In this document: positions 34,907 to 42,868 of the stretch, one piece after another | How the letters are laid out: each line of letters starts with the position of its first letter | Position numbering within the stretch: position 1 is the first letter of the stretch | Source: Mycobacterium malmoense | GTDB taxonomy: Bacteria; Actinomycetota; Actinomycetes; Mycobacteriales; Mycobacteriaceae | Assembly: GCF_019645855.1 (NCBI RefSeq) | Contig: NZ_CP080999.1 | Span: 3,720,001-3,784,000 of the forward strand | Length of the DNA: 64,000 nucleotides | Direction: 5' to 3' | The notes under the pieces: generated by a model | What the model was told of the DNA's origin: nothing | The model's database searches: none | The model's input: only the letters and a program-made list of their open reading frames with translations | Position numbers and translations under genes: made by a program

Positions 34907-36366
34907 TGACCCACCCGCTCACTCGGCGTATCGCCGACGTGCTGGGCCTGGCGCCCGACGCGCGCGCCATCGAGTATGCGGACACGTGGTTTTCGTGGGG
35001 CCAGGTCGCCGCGCTGGCCGAGCGGATCGGTTCCCTTGCCGCGCAACGCGAGGTGGGCATCCTGCTGCGCAACCGGCCCGCCCACGTCGCGGCCTTCCTC
35101 GGGGTCCTGCTGTCGGGAGGCACGGTGGTGACCGTCAATCCCTCCCGCGGCGACGAACGCACCAGGGCCGACGTCGAATCGCTGGGATTGCCGGTGCTGG
35201 TTGGCGATCCCGACGATCTGGCCAATCTTGGTGCGCCACCGGCGCTTACGACGATGGTGTCGATCTCCGGTGTGGATCACGCCGCGCGGGTGACGCTGGC
35301 CCGGTCGGCCGGCACCGGCCCCGGTACCCGGCCCGGCGTGGCGGTCCGGATGCTGACCAGCGGAACCACCGGCCCGCCCAAGCGCGTCGACCTCACCTAC
35401 GACATGCTGGCGCGCAGCGTGCTGGGGCCCGACCCGCGGAACTCGCCGGCCCCGACCGCGCCGCGGCGCGGCGTGGCGATCGTCAACTCCCCGCTCGTGC
35501 ACATCGGCGGCGTCTTTCGCGTCCTGCAGTGCGTCACCGAGGCGCGGCCCTTTGCGCTGCTGGAGCGGTTCGAGCTCGACCGGTGGGCGGCGGCGGTGCG
35601 CAGGCATCGGCCCGCCGCGGTGTCGCTGGTGCCCGCCGCGCTGCGCATGGTGCTGCATTCCGACCTGCGCCGGGAAGACCTGGCGGGCATCCGCGCCGTC
35701 ACGTCCGGCACCGCGCCGCTGTCGGCCGAGGACGCCGACGCGTTCACCGAGAAGTTCGGCATCCCGGTGCTGACGTCCTACGCCGCCACGGAATTCGGTG
35801 GCGGCGTGGCGGGTTGGACGTTGCCCGACTACCAAAAGTACTGGAAGGCCAAGCGCGGCAGCGTCGGCCGGGCCAACCCCGGGGCGCAGCTGCGCGTCGT
35901 CGAGGACGGCGTGCCGGTCGGCCCCAACCGACCGGGCCTGCTCGAGGTGAAGCCCGGCCAGCTGGGTCCGTCCGCCGACTGGATCCGGACCACGGACCTG
36001 GGGCGCATCGACGAGGACGGGTTCCTGTGGATCGTCGGCCGGGCCGACCAGGCCATCATCCGCGGGGGCTTCAAGGTGATCCCCGACGACGTGCGCACCG
36101 CGCTGGAAAGCCATCCCGCCGTGCGGGGCGCCGCGGTGGTGGGCCAACCCGACGAGAGGCTCGGGGAGACCCCCGCCGCCATGGTCGAGCTGCGCTCACC
36201 GGCCGACTCGGCCGAGCTCGCCGAGTACCTGCGCGGCAGGCTGGCGCGCTACGAAATCCCCACCCGCATCGCCATTGTCGACACGATCCCGAGAACCCCG
36301 TCCGGCAAGGCCGACCTGGGCGCGGTCCGCCGCTTCTTCGGCAATGCCGTCGAACATGTCGACTAG
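34906..36366 (+). CDS. Acyl-CoA synthetase family protein (tandem copy 1)
   Basis: A 486-residue adenylate-forming enzyme, shorter than the FadDs at 12.8 and 23.0 kb. Motifs are MLTSGTTGPPKR, SYAATEFGGG in place of the usual YGxTE, TTDLGRIDEDGF, VGRADQAIIRGGFKV and PRTPSGKADLG with the terminal Lys. All parts needed for adenylation and thioesterification are there. It is translationally coupled upstream (TGATG) and overlaps the next synthetase by 11 bases. Confidence 0.85.
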   Translation: MTHPLTRRIADVLGLAPDARAIEYADTWFSWGQVAALAERIGSLAAQREVGILLRNRPAHVAAFLGVLLSGGTVVTVNPSRGDERTRADVESLGLPVLVGDPDDLANLGAPPALTTMVSISGVDHAARVTLARSAGTGPGTRPGVAVRMLTSGTTGPPKRVDLTYDMLARSVLGPDPRNSPAPTAPRRGVAIVNSPLVHIGGVFRVLQCVTEARPFALLERFELDRWAAAVRRHRPAAVSLVPAALRMVLHSDLRREDLAGIRAVTSGTAPLSAEDADAFTEKFGIPVLTSYAATEFGGGVAGWTLPDYQKYWKAKRGSVGRANPGAQLRVVEDGVPVGPNRPGLLEVKPGQLGPSADWIRTTDLGRIDEDGFLWIVGRADQAIIRGGFKVIPDDVRTALESHPAVRGAAVVGQPDERLGETPAAMVELRSPADSAELAEYLRGRLARYEIPTRIAIVDTIPRTPSGKADLGAVRRFFGNAVEHVD

Positions 36367-37840
36367 CACGGTGGCCGGCGTGCTGCGCGAGCAGGCCCGC
36401 GCCCGCGCGGACCGTCCACTGCTGATCTGCGACGACGACGTGATCAGTTACGCGGAGGCGGATGGCCGCTCGGCCCGGCTGGCGGGCGCGCTGCTCTCGC
36501 TCGGCGCCGGCAAGGGCACGCACGTCGGGGTGCTGTACCCCAACGGCACGGCTTTCGTCGTGGCCACGCTCGCCGCGGCCCGGATCGGCGCGGTGGTCGT
36601 CCCGTTTTCGACGTTCTGCACCGCGCGCGAGCTGCGCGAGCAGCTGGCCCACGGCGACGTCCGAATCCTCCTTGCCACGCGGGCTTTTCGGTCCCACGAC
36701 TATGCCGAACGGCTGGCCGGGGTCCTCGACGATATCGCCGTCCCGTTGCTGCGTCACGTGTTCTTCGATTGGGAGCCGGGCGAATCGGCCGACCAGGGGC
36801 GGCTGGCCGCGATGGAAGACGACGTCAACGGCTGCGACCCGCTCGCGATCGTCTACACGTCCGGGTCGACGGACACCCCGAAGGGCGCGGTGCACACCCA
36901 CGCGGGTCTGCTCGAACACCAGCGCAACCTCAACGGGATCCGGAACCTGTCCGCCGACGACAAACTCTTCTGCAATTCGCCGTTCTTCTGGATCGGCGGG
37001 TTCGCGTTCGGGCTGCTCGCCACGCTGGTCGCCGGCTCGACCCTGGTGTGCTCGAACGCCGCGGACGCCGGCGACACCCTCGACCTGCTGGAGGCCGAAA
37101 AGCCCACGATCACCAATGGTTTCGCCGCCGCGGTCGCCCACCTGACCCGGCACCCGAGCTTCCCGCACCGGGACCTGTCCTCGATGCGACGCGGCAACCT
37201 GTATCCCATCATGGCGCCGGACGCGCGCCCCGCCGATCCCGAGCTGCGTCACAACATGCTCGGGATGACCGAGGCCGGCGGCGTGGTGCTGCTCAGCGGC
37301 GACGAGACCGATCAGCCCGAGCGGCGGCGCGGATCGTTCGGCAGGCCCGCCCCGGGATTCGACGTCAAGATCGTCGACGGTGAACTGTGCCTCCGCGGCC
37401 CCTATCTGATGCAGCGGTACCACAGGCGCAGCCGCGAGGAAAGCTTCGACGCCGACGGCTGGTTCCACACCGGCGATCTGGTCCGCGCCGACGCCGACGG
37501 CTTCTACTACTTCCTGGGTCGGCGCGGGTCGATGATCAAGACCGCGGGCGCCAACGTGTCACCCGAAGAGGTGGCCAGGGCGATCACCAGGGTCACCGGC
37601 GGGCTGACCGCGTACGTCGTCGGTGTCCCCGACCGCGAACGGGGCCAAGCGGTGGCGGCGGCCATTGTCGTCGAGGACGAGGCCACGGTTGACGAGGGCG
37701 CGCTGCGCCGCGAGCTGAAGTCCGAGCTGTCGGCGTACAAGATCCCGCGCCGAATCGTCCCCATCCGCCGCTCCGACGTCCCGCTGATGTCCAGCGGCAA
37801 GGTCGACATGGGGAGGCTCGCAAAGGTTTTCGATGGCTGA
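36356..37840 (+). CDS. Acyl-CoA synthetase family protein (tandem copy 2)
   Basis: A 494-residue adenylate-forming enzyme. Motifs are IVYTSGSTDTPKG (an Asp replaces the usual Gly in the ATP loop), LGMTEAGG, HTGDLVRADADGF, LGRRGSMIKTAGANVSPEE and SSGKVDMGRL. It is closely related to the next gene: both carry VVPFSTF/VLVPLSTL followed by a REQL/RDQL helix. No ribosome site is evident at the ATG at 36356, so translation is probably coupled to the gene it overlaps; an ATG at 36344 is an alternative. Confidence 0.84.
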   Translation: MSTSTVAGVLREQARARADRPLLICDDDVISYAEADGRSARLAGALLSLGAGKGTHVGVLYPNGTAFVVATLAAARIGAVVVPFSTFCTARELREQLAHGDVRILLATRAFRSHDYAERLAGVLDDIAVPLLRHVFFDWEPGESADQGRLAAMEDDVNGCDPLAIVYTSGSTDTPKGAVHTHAGLLEHQRNLNGIRNLSADDKLFCNSPFFWIGGFAFGLLATLVAGSTLVCSNAADAGDTLDLLEAEKPTITNGFAAAVAHLTRHPSFPHRDLSSMRRGNLYPIMAPDARPADPELRHNMLGMTEAGGVVLLSGDETDQPERRRGSFGRPAPGFDVKIVDGELCLRGPYLMQRYHRRSREESFDADGWFHTGDLVRADADGFYYFLGRRGSMIKTAGANVSPEEVARAITRVTGGLTAYVVGVPDRERGQAVAAAIVVEDEATVDEGALRRELKSELSAYKIPRRIVPIRRSDVPLMSSGKVDMGRLAKVFDG

Positions 37841-39377
37841 CGCCCCGTCCACCATCGACCGGCTGGTGCGGTCGCGCGCGGCACGCGACGGACCCAAGCC
37901 GATGGTGATCGATGCGTCGGCCCGCCTGAGCTACGGCGAACTGGACTCGACCACGCGCGCGATCGCCGCGGAGTTCGTCGACGCCGGCGTCGCCAAGGGC
38001 AGCCGGGTCGGGCTGATCATGCCCAACGGCGTGCGATGGGTGCAGACCGCCATCGCGCTGACCCGTATCGGTGCGGTGTTGGTGCCGCTCAGCACGCTGC
38101 TGACGGCGGGCGAGCTGCGGGACCAGCTGCGGGTCGCCTCGGTGCAGTTCCTCATCGGCGTCGAAGAATTCCGGGGCCACCGCTACCTCGAGCACGTCGT
38201 CGACAACCCTGATCTGCCCGCGCTGCAGCGCGTTTGGAATGCGGAACGGCTGACGCTGGGCGCCCCTCGTGCAGCGGCCCTTCGGCTCGCCGACGCGATG
38301 ACCCGGACCGTGACACCCAGCGACACCATGGTGATCATGTTCACCTCGGGCAGCAGCGGGGCGCCCAAGGGCGTCATTCATTCGCACGGAAACGCGCTGG
38401 GCGCGGTGCGATCCGGCCTGGCCGCCCGCTGCATCGACGCCGACACCCGCCTGTATCTGCCGATGCCGTTCTTCTGGGTGGGCGGGTTCGGCAGCGGGGT
38501 GCTCTCGGCGTTGTTGGCCGGCTGCACCCTGATCACCGAGGAAATCCCTTCGGCGGAAGCCACACTGCGGCTGCTGGAACGCGAGCGCGTCACCCTGTTT
38601 CGCGGCTGGCCGGATCAGGCCGAAAACCTTGCCCGCAAGTCGGCCGGCGTCGGGGCGGACCTGTCGGCGTTGCGGCCGGGCAGCCTCGACGCGCTGCTGC
38701 CCGCCGAGCTGCGCGCCGAACCGGGGGCGCGGGCCAGGCTGTTCGGCATGACCGAGGCGTTCGGGCCCTACTGCGGCTACCCCGCGGACACCGACATGCC
38801 CGAATCGGCCTGGGGCAGCTGCGGAAAGCCGTTCGGCGGCATGGAGGTTCGGATCGTCGACCCCGAGGACGGCTCGCCCGTGCCCGCCGGAACGGGCGGG
38901 ATGATCCAGATCCGCGGGCCACACGTCATGCGCGGCATGTGCCGGCGCGGCCGGGAGGAGCTGTTCACACCCGACGGCTTCTATCCCACGGGCGATCTCG
39001 GCCACCTCGACGGCGACGGGTTCCTCTTCTACCACGGTCGCTCCGACGACATGTTCAAGGTGAGCGGCGCGACGGTGTACCCCGGCGAGGTGCAGCGGGC
39101 GCTGCGGTCGATCGACGGCGTCGAAAACGCCGTCGTCACCAACGTGGCGGACGACACGGGCGATCGGGTCGGGGCCGCGGTGGTATGCGACATCGCCACC
39201 ATGACACCCGATCGGCTTCGAAGCGCCGCCCGAAAGCTGCTGAGCGCCTTCAAGGTTCCAACGCTGTGGCTGCTGGTGGACTCCGACGAGGGCATCCCGC
39301 GGGGTGCCACCGGCAAGCCCGACATCCGCAGGCTCCGCGCCTTGTTGCGCGAGCAGACACAGAGTCGCATGATTTAG
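37833..39377 (+). CDS. Acyl-CoA synthetase family protein (tandem copy 3)
   Basis: A 514-residue adenylate-forming enzyme, the last gene of the six-gene operon. Motifs are IMFTSGSSGAPKG, LFGMTEAFG, YPTGDLGHLDGDGF, HGRSDDMFKVSGATVYPGE and PRGATGKPDIRRL. The final codons (REQTQSRMI and stop) are supplied by the left arm and loop of the dispersed palindrome at 39345, so the normal C-terminus has been capped by repeat DNA. The ATG at 37833 overlaps the previous gene by eight bases. Confidence 0.85.
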   Translation: MADAPSTIDRLVRSRAARDGPKPMVIDASARLSYGELDSTTRAIAAEFVDAGVAKGSRVGLIMPNGVRWVQTAIALTRIGAVLVPLSTLLTAGELRDQLRVASVQFLIGVEEFRGHRYLEHVVDNPDLPALQRVWNAERLTLGAPRAAALRLADAMTRTVTPSDTMVIMFTSGSSGAPKGVIHSHGNALGAVRSGLAARCIDADTRLYLPMPFFWVGGFGSGVLSALLAGCTLITEEIPSAEATLRLLERERVTLFRGWPDQAENLARKSAGVGADLSALRPGSLDALLPAELRAEPGARARLFGMTEAFGPYCGYPADTDMPESAWGSCGKPFGGMEVRIVDPEDGSPVPAGTGGMIQIRGPHVMRGMCRRGREELFTPDGFYPTGDLGHLDGDGFLFYHGRSDDMFKVSGATVYPGEVQRALRSIDGVENAVVTNVADDTGDRVGAAVVCDIATMTPDRLRSAARKLLSAFKVPTLWLLVDSDEGIPRGATGKPDIRRLRALLREQTQSRMI

Positions 39378-39412
39378 CGCCGGATAATGCGATTGTGTGT
39401 CTGCTCGCGCAA
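39345..39412. repeat. Dispersed palindrome, copy C, overlapping a coding end
   Basis: Arms of 26 bases at 39345-39370 and 39387-39412 match except at two positions. They contain the same CGAGCAGACACAGA core as copies at 12749 and 19853. The left arm lies inside the 3' end of the synthetase gene and the stop is in the loop. A convergent crotonase gene ends at 39449, so it should act as a two-way terminator. Confidence 0.75.
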
Positions 39413-39448
39413 GAAGGCCGCTCGCCGGCCCGTAGTCCGGGGTTGGGG

Positions 39449-40276
39449 CTATGGGTTCAGGGCGGGAAAGCGGGGCGGCCGCTTCTGCAGGAAGCTCACG
39501 ATCCCCTCCATGACGTCCGGCCGCGGCAGCGCCTCCCACATCAGCGCCTCGGCGGCCGAATTCGCCGCCGCGACATCGCGGTTCGCGTCGCCGTATGCCT
39601 GCCGCTTGATCACCGACATGGCGGTCGGCGAGCAGTTCTGGGCGATGTCCTCGGCGTACTCCATGACACGCCTCATCAGGTCCTCGGGCGCCACGACTTC
39701 CTTGACAAGGCCAAGCTCGGCGGCTTCGTCGGCAAGAAACGTGCGCCCGCTGAGCAACAGGTCGAGGGCCACCCCCCACCCCGTCAACCGCGGGAGTATC
39801 CAGGAGATGCCGAACTCGGCGATCAGCCCCCGGCGCGCGAACACCGCGGCGAACTTGGCCCCGGCCGCCGCGAAGCGGACGTCACACATCAGCGCCTGAG
39901 TCAATCCGATGCCGACACAGGCGCCGTTGATGGCGGCGATGACGGGCTTGCGCAGCTCGGTCACGAAATGGGGCGGGCGTTCGCCGACCAAGTCCGCCAC
40001 GTCCTTCTCCCCCGCCCTCTGCAGGGAATCGCCGACGGCGTCGGTCGCGCCCGACGAGCCCAGGTGCGCACCGGCGCAGAACGCCCGGCCCCGGCCCGTC
40101 AGCACGATGACCCGAATGGCCCCGTCCAGCTCGGCGCGATCGATGGCGGCATAAAACGCCGGGGCCATGTCGGGCCCCCAGGCGTTGAGGCGCTCCGGGC
40201 GGTTGAGCGTGATGATCGCGACGCCGCTCGCGGTGGCCTCGTAGAGCACCGCGTCCTCGGGCTCGACGGCGCTCAT
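39449..40276 (-). CDS. Enoyl-CoA hydratase/isomerase family protein (crotonase 6)
   Basis: A 275-residue crotonase, close paralogue of crotonase 1 at 25980: both share SWILPRLxGW, LLLSGRTFLAxEAAELGLVKEVV and a SVxKRQ helix. The Glu positions are Thr (GLTQALMCD) and Phe (AAVFARRG), with a possible substitute Glu in IAEFGISW. The ATG at 40276 has AAGAG seven bases upstream; an open frame continues 38 codons upstream without a better start. It lies downstream of an SDR on the same strand. Confidence 0.83.
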   Translation of the reverse strand: MSAVEPEDAVLYEATASGVAIITLNRPERLNAWGPDMAPAFYAAIDRAELDGAIRVIVLTGRGRAFCAGAHLGSSGATDAVGDSLQRAGEKDVADLVGERPPHFVTELRKPVIAAINGACVGIGLTQALMCDVRFAAAGAKFAAVFARRGLIAEFGISWILPRLTGWGVALDLLLSGRTFLADEAAELGLVKEVVAPEDLMRRVMEYAEDIAQNCSPTAMSVIKRQAYGDANRDVAAANSAAEALMWEALPRPDVMEGIVSFLQKRPPRFPALNP

Positions 40277-40355
40277 CGACGCACTCTTAACGCGCAGGTC
40301 CCGCACCCGACTGCCGCCACGATCCACTCCTTTTGCCGGACAAGCGCTTTCAAAG

Positions 40356-41153
40356 TCAGATGAAGTCGGAGCCGCCGTCGACGTTGACATTGGCCCCGGT
40401 CATGTAGGAATTACGCCGCGACGCGAGGAAGGCCACGACCGGCCCGATCTCCTCGGGCAGGCCGGCCCGCGGCAAGTGCGCCGGATGCCCGAAATGCTCG
40501 GCGATGGCATCCATCAAGCGGCAGGGGTCGTTCCCGTCGACGCCGACCGACTCCGCCCAGCCGATCAGCGACTCGGACGCGATGCTGCCGGGCGAGACGA
40601 CGTTGACCAGAATCTCGTCCTTGGCCAGCAGCAGCGACAGGTTCTTGGAGACGCTGGTCAGCATGGCCTTGGCCCCGGTGTAAGCGGCCAGCATCACGCT
40701 TTGCCGCTGTATCGAGTGCGCGGAGAAGTTCACGACGCGCGCCCACTGCGCTTTGCGCAGCAACGGAAGGGCCGCGCGAACACAGCGCACCATGCCCATC
40801 ACGCCCGCCTCGACGGCCTGGTGCCACTGGTCGTCGGTCAGGCTTTCGAAGCTGCCCACCGAGCCCGGACCGACCGCGTTGATGAGCGCGTTCAGCTCGC
40901 CGTTCCATCGCTCGCCTAGCTCGGCGAACACCGTGTCGACCTGCGCACCGTCGCGGACGTCCGCGACCATCCCCAGGGCGTCGGGACTACCGCAACCGCT
41001 CAATTGGGCGGCCGCACGGTCAAGCGCCGACCGTGAGCGGCCGATGACGGCCACCCGCGCACCTTCCTCGGCAAGGCATCGCGCCGTGGCCAATCCCATC
41101 CCGCCACCGCCGCCGACCACGACCGTGGCGGCATTTGCCAGCCCTAGATCCAT
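40356..41153 (-). CDS. Short-chain dehydrogenase/reductase
   Basis: A 265-residue SDR. The dinucleotide motif is glycine-rich (VVGGGGGMG at residues 12-20), the usual NNAG is INAVGPG near 90, and the catalytic residues are Ser in FSAHS and YTGAK near 158. C-terminal GANVNVDGGSDFI is typical of FabG-like SDRs. It probably oxidises a hydroxyacyl-CoA or a ring alcohol. The ATG at 41153 has only a weak GGCAGGG ribosome site. It is divergent from the TetR gene, with TTACAGTA in the gap. Confidence 0.82.
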   Translation of the reverse strand: MDLGLANAATVVVGGGGGMGLATARCLAEEGARVAVIGRSRSALDRAAAQLSGCGSPDALGMVADVRDGAQVDTVFAELGERWNGELNALINAVGPGSVGSFESLTDDQWHQAVEAGVMGMVRCVRAALPLLRKAQWARVVNFSAHSIQRQSVMLAAYTGAKAMLTSVSKNLSLLLAKDEILVNVVSPGSIASESLIGWAESVGVDGNDPCRLMDAIAEHFGHPAHLPRAGLPEEIGPVVAFLASRRNSYMTGANVNVDGGSDFI

Positions 41154-41238
41154 GCCCTGCCGAGCGGCGCGCCCGACGGCCTCGGCCCTGTCATGTTCGC
41201 CCGTCCAGCCGCAGTTACCAAAAAGCCTACGATAGCCA

Positions 41239-41246
41239 TTACAGTA
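41239..41246. promoter_or_regulatory. TTACAGTA element, SDR/TetR divergent promoter
   Basis: TTACAGTA lies in the 213-base gap between the SDR (start 41153) and the TetR regulator (start 41367). Because TetR genes commonly control the promoter they share with a divergent neighbour, this copy links the cluster-wide element to this regulator. Confidence 0.55.
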
Positions 41247-41366
41247 GCAGAGGGAAAACCCCGATGGAATCGGCACCGGTGACCGCGGCCGGTAAGGTCC
41301 AGGGAGGTAGCGCAACCGCGACACGCGCGCGCATATGCAGGACAGATTGTGATGGAGGTGCCCGTA

Positions 41367-42152
41367 GTGGCTAAGCAGGCAACCGCTGAAAAGCGTCAGC
41401 GACGCGAACGCGGTTCCATCAATCCCGACGACATCATCAGCGGCGCATTCGAACTCGCCGAGCAGGTGTCGATAGACAACCTCAGCATGCCGTTGCTCGG
41501 CAAACACCTGGGCGTCGGCGTCACGAGCATCTACTGGTACTTCCGGAAGAAGGACGATCTGCTCAACGCGATGACGGACCGCGCTTTGAGCGAGTACGTG
41601 TTCGCCACCCCGTACGTCAAAGCCAGCGACTGGCGCGAGACGCTGCGGAATCACGCGCGCTCGATGCGGAAGACGTTCATGGGCAACCCAATCCTGTGTG
41701 ATCTGATTTTGATTCGCGCCGCCCTCAGTCCCAAGGCGGCACGCGTCGGCGCCCAGGAGATGGAGAAGGCGATCGCCAACCTGGTCGAGGCCGGCCTATC
41801 CGCGGATGACGCCTTCGACACCTATTCGGCGGTTTCGATGCACGTCCGCGGATCGGTGGTGTTGCAACGGCTCTACGAAAAGAACCGGTCCTCGGACAGC
41901 GGGGGGCGTGCCATCGAGGACGCGGTGGCCATCGATCCCCAAACCACTCCGCTGATTGCCCAAGTCACCGAGAAGGGCCACCGCATCGGCGCGCCGGACG
42001 AAACAAATTTCGAATTCGGCCTCGACTGCATCCTCGACCACGCCGGCCGGTTGATCGAGGAGACGAAAAAGGGGAACGGAGCGACCAAGCCCGCGCCCGC
42101 CCGGCAGCGCAAGCCGACCAAGGGGCGGACCCGGCCGGTCGCGGCCCGTTAA
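41367..42152 (+). CDS. TetR-family regulator, candidate controller of the catabolic cluster
   Basis: A 261-residue TetR-type regulator. The helix-turn-helix reads LSMPLLGKHLGVGVTSIYWYFRKKDDLLNAM near residues 35-65. The C-terminal ligand domain is not one I recognise, and the last 35 residues are Lys/Arg/Pro/Ala-rich. The start is GTG at 41367, with a perfect GGAGGTG six bases upstream; GTG 41349 and ATG 41352 are in frame but poorly placed. The gene is divergent from an SDR and shares its promoter region with the TTACAGTA element also found at the other divergent promoters, so it probably represses the cluster and itself until a CoA ester or substrate binds. That role is inference. Confidence 0.82.
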   Translation: MAKQATAEKRQRRERGSINPDDIISGAFELAEQVSIDNLSMPLLGKHLGVGVTSIYWYFRKKDDLLNAMTDRALSEYVFATPYVKASDWRETLRNHARSMRKTFMGNPILCDLILIRAALSPKAARVGAQEMEKAIANLVEAGLSADDAFDTYSAVSMHVRGSVVLQRLYEKNRSSDSGGRAIEDAVAIDPQTTPLIAQVTEKGHRIGAPDETNFEFGLDCILDHAGRLIEETKKGNGATKPAPARQRKPTKGRTRPVAAR

Positions 42153-42186
42153 GGCTCGGGCGCGTGAAAGTGCTTATGACCTAACA

Positions 42187-42864
42187 TCAGGTCGAATCAA
42201 TAACTACCCCCCGCGAGACGAGGTGCTCGATCAGCGGAACCGCCCCGGCGGCAAGGTGTTCCGACATCGCGGCGCGCGCCAGCTTGTCGTCGCGCTTGTT
42301 CAGCGCGGACAATATCCGCCGATGGTCCTTCATCGACTGTTCCGGCCAGCCCTCGATGGTCGGGAACACCGATTCCGGTGCGTAGCGGGTGATCTGCAGC
42401 ATCAGCTGGGCCAGCTTCGGCGAGTCCGCGGCGACGTTGATGGCCCGGTGGAACTCGTGATTCAGCCGAACGGTGCGCTCGTGATCGTCACCGGCATAGG
42501 CCTCTTCCAATTGCGCCTGAATCTGCTTGAGTTCGCGCAGCTGCTCGTCGGTGATGTTGACCGCGGCCCGCGCGGCGAGCTCGCCGCCGACGTGCGCCTG
42601 CACGTTCGCGACGTCGGTGACGTCCCGCCCGGTCACCGGCAACACCACGAAGCCGCGGCGGGGCTGTTGGGCGATCAGGCCCTCGGCGCGCAGGGCGAAC
42701 AGTGCCTCACGCACCGGCGTGACGCTGACGCCCAACTCCGCGGCCAACTGGTCCAGGCGAACGTAGGACCCGGCGGTGTAGGTGCCGTCGAAGATCCGCT
42801 TGCGGATAAAGCGCGCGACGTCGTCGGAAAGTTGCGGCCGCGCAGCGAAATCCGGAACGCTCAT
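42187..42864 (-). CDS. GntR-family regulator (FadR/FCD type)
   Basis: A 225-residue GntR regulator. The winged helix occupies the first 70 residues (LDQLAAELGVSVTPVREALFALRAEGLI), followed by an all-helical FCD domain with candidate metal-binding residues in LNHEFHRAI and the later SEHL. Such regulators respond to small organic acids or acyl-CoAs. It starts four bases beyond the stop of the acyl-CoA dehydrogenase and is the last gene of the FabG-thiolase-CoA transferase-dehydrogenase run, so it probably regulates that group. It converges on the TetR gene. Confidence 0.85.
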   Translation of the reverse strand: MSVPDFAARPQLSDDVARFIRKRIFDGTYTAGSYVRLDQLAAELGVSVTPVREALFALRAEGLIAQQPRRGFVVLPVTGRDVTDVANVQAHVGGELAARAAVNITDEQLRELKQIQAQLEEAYAGDDHERTVRLNHEFHRAINVAADSPKLAQLMLQITRYAPESVFPTIEGWPEQSMKDHRRILSALNKRDDKLARAAMSEHLAAGAVPLIEHLVSRGVVIDST

Positions 42865-42868
42865 CGCC

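Noticed and set aside
42178..42193. GACCT/AGGTC inverted repeat at the converging ends of the TetR and GntR genes
   Set aside because: Five-base arms are too short to call a terminator or GntR operator, and it overlaps the gntR stop region rather than a promoter.
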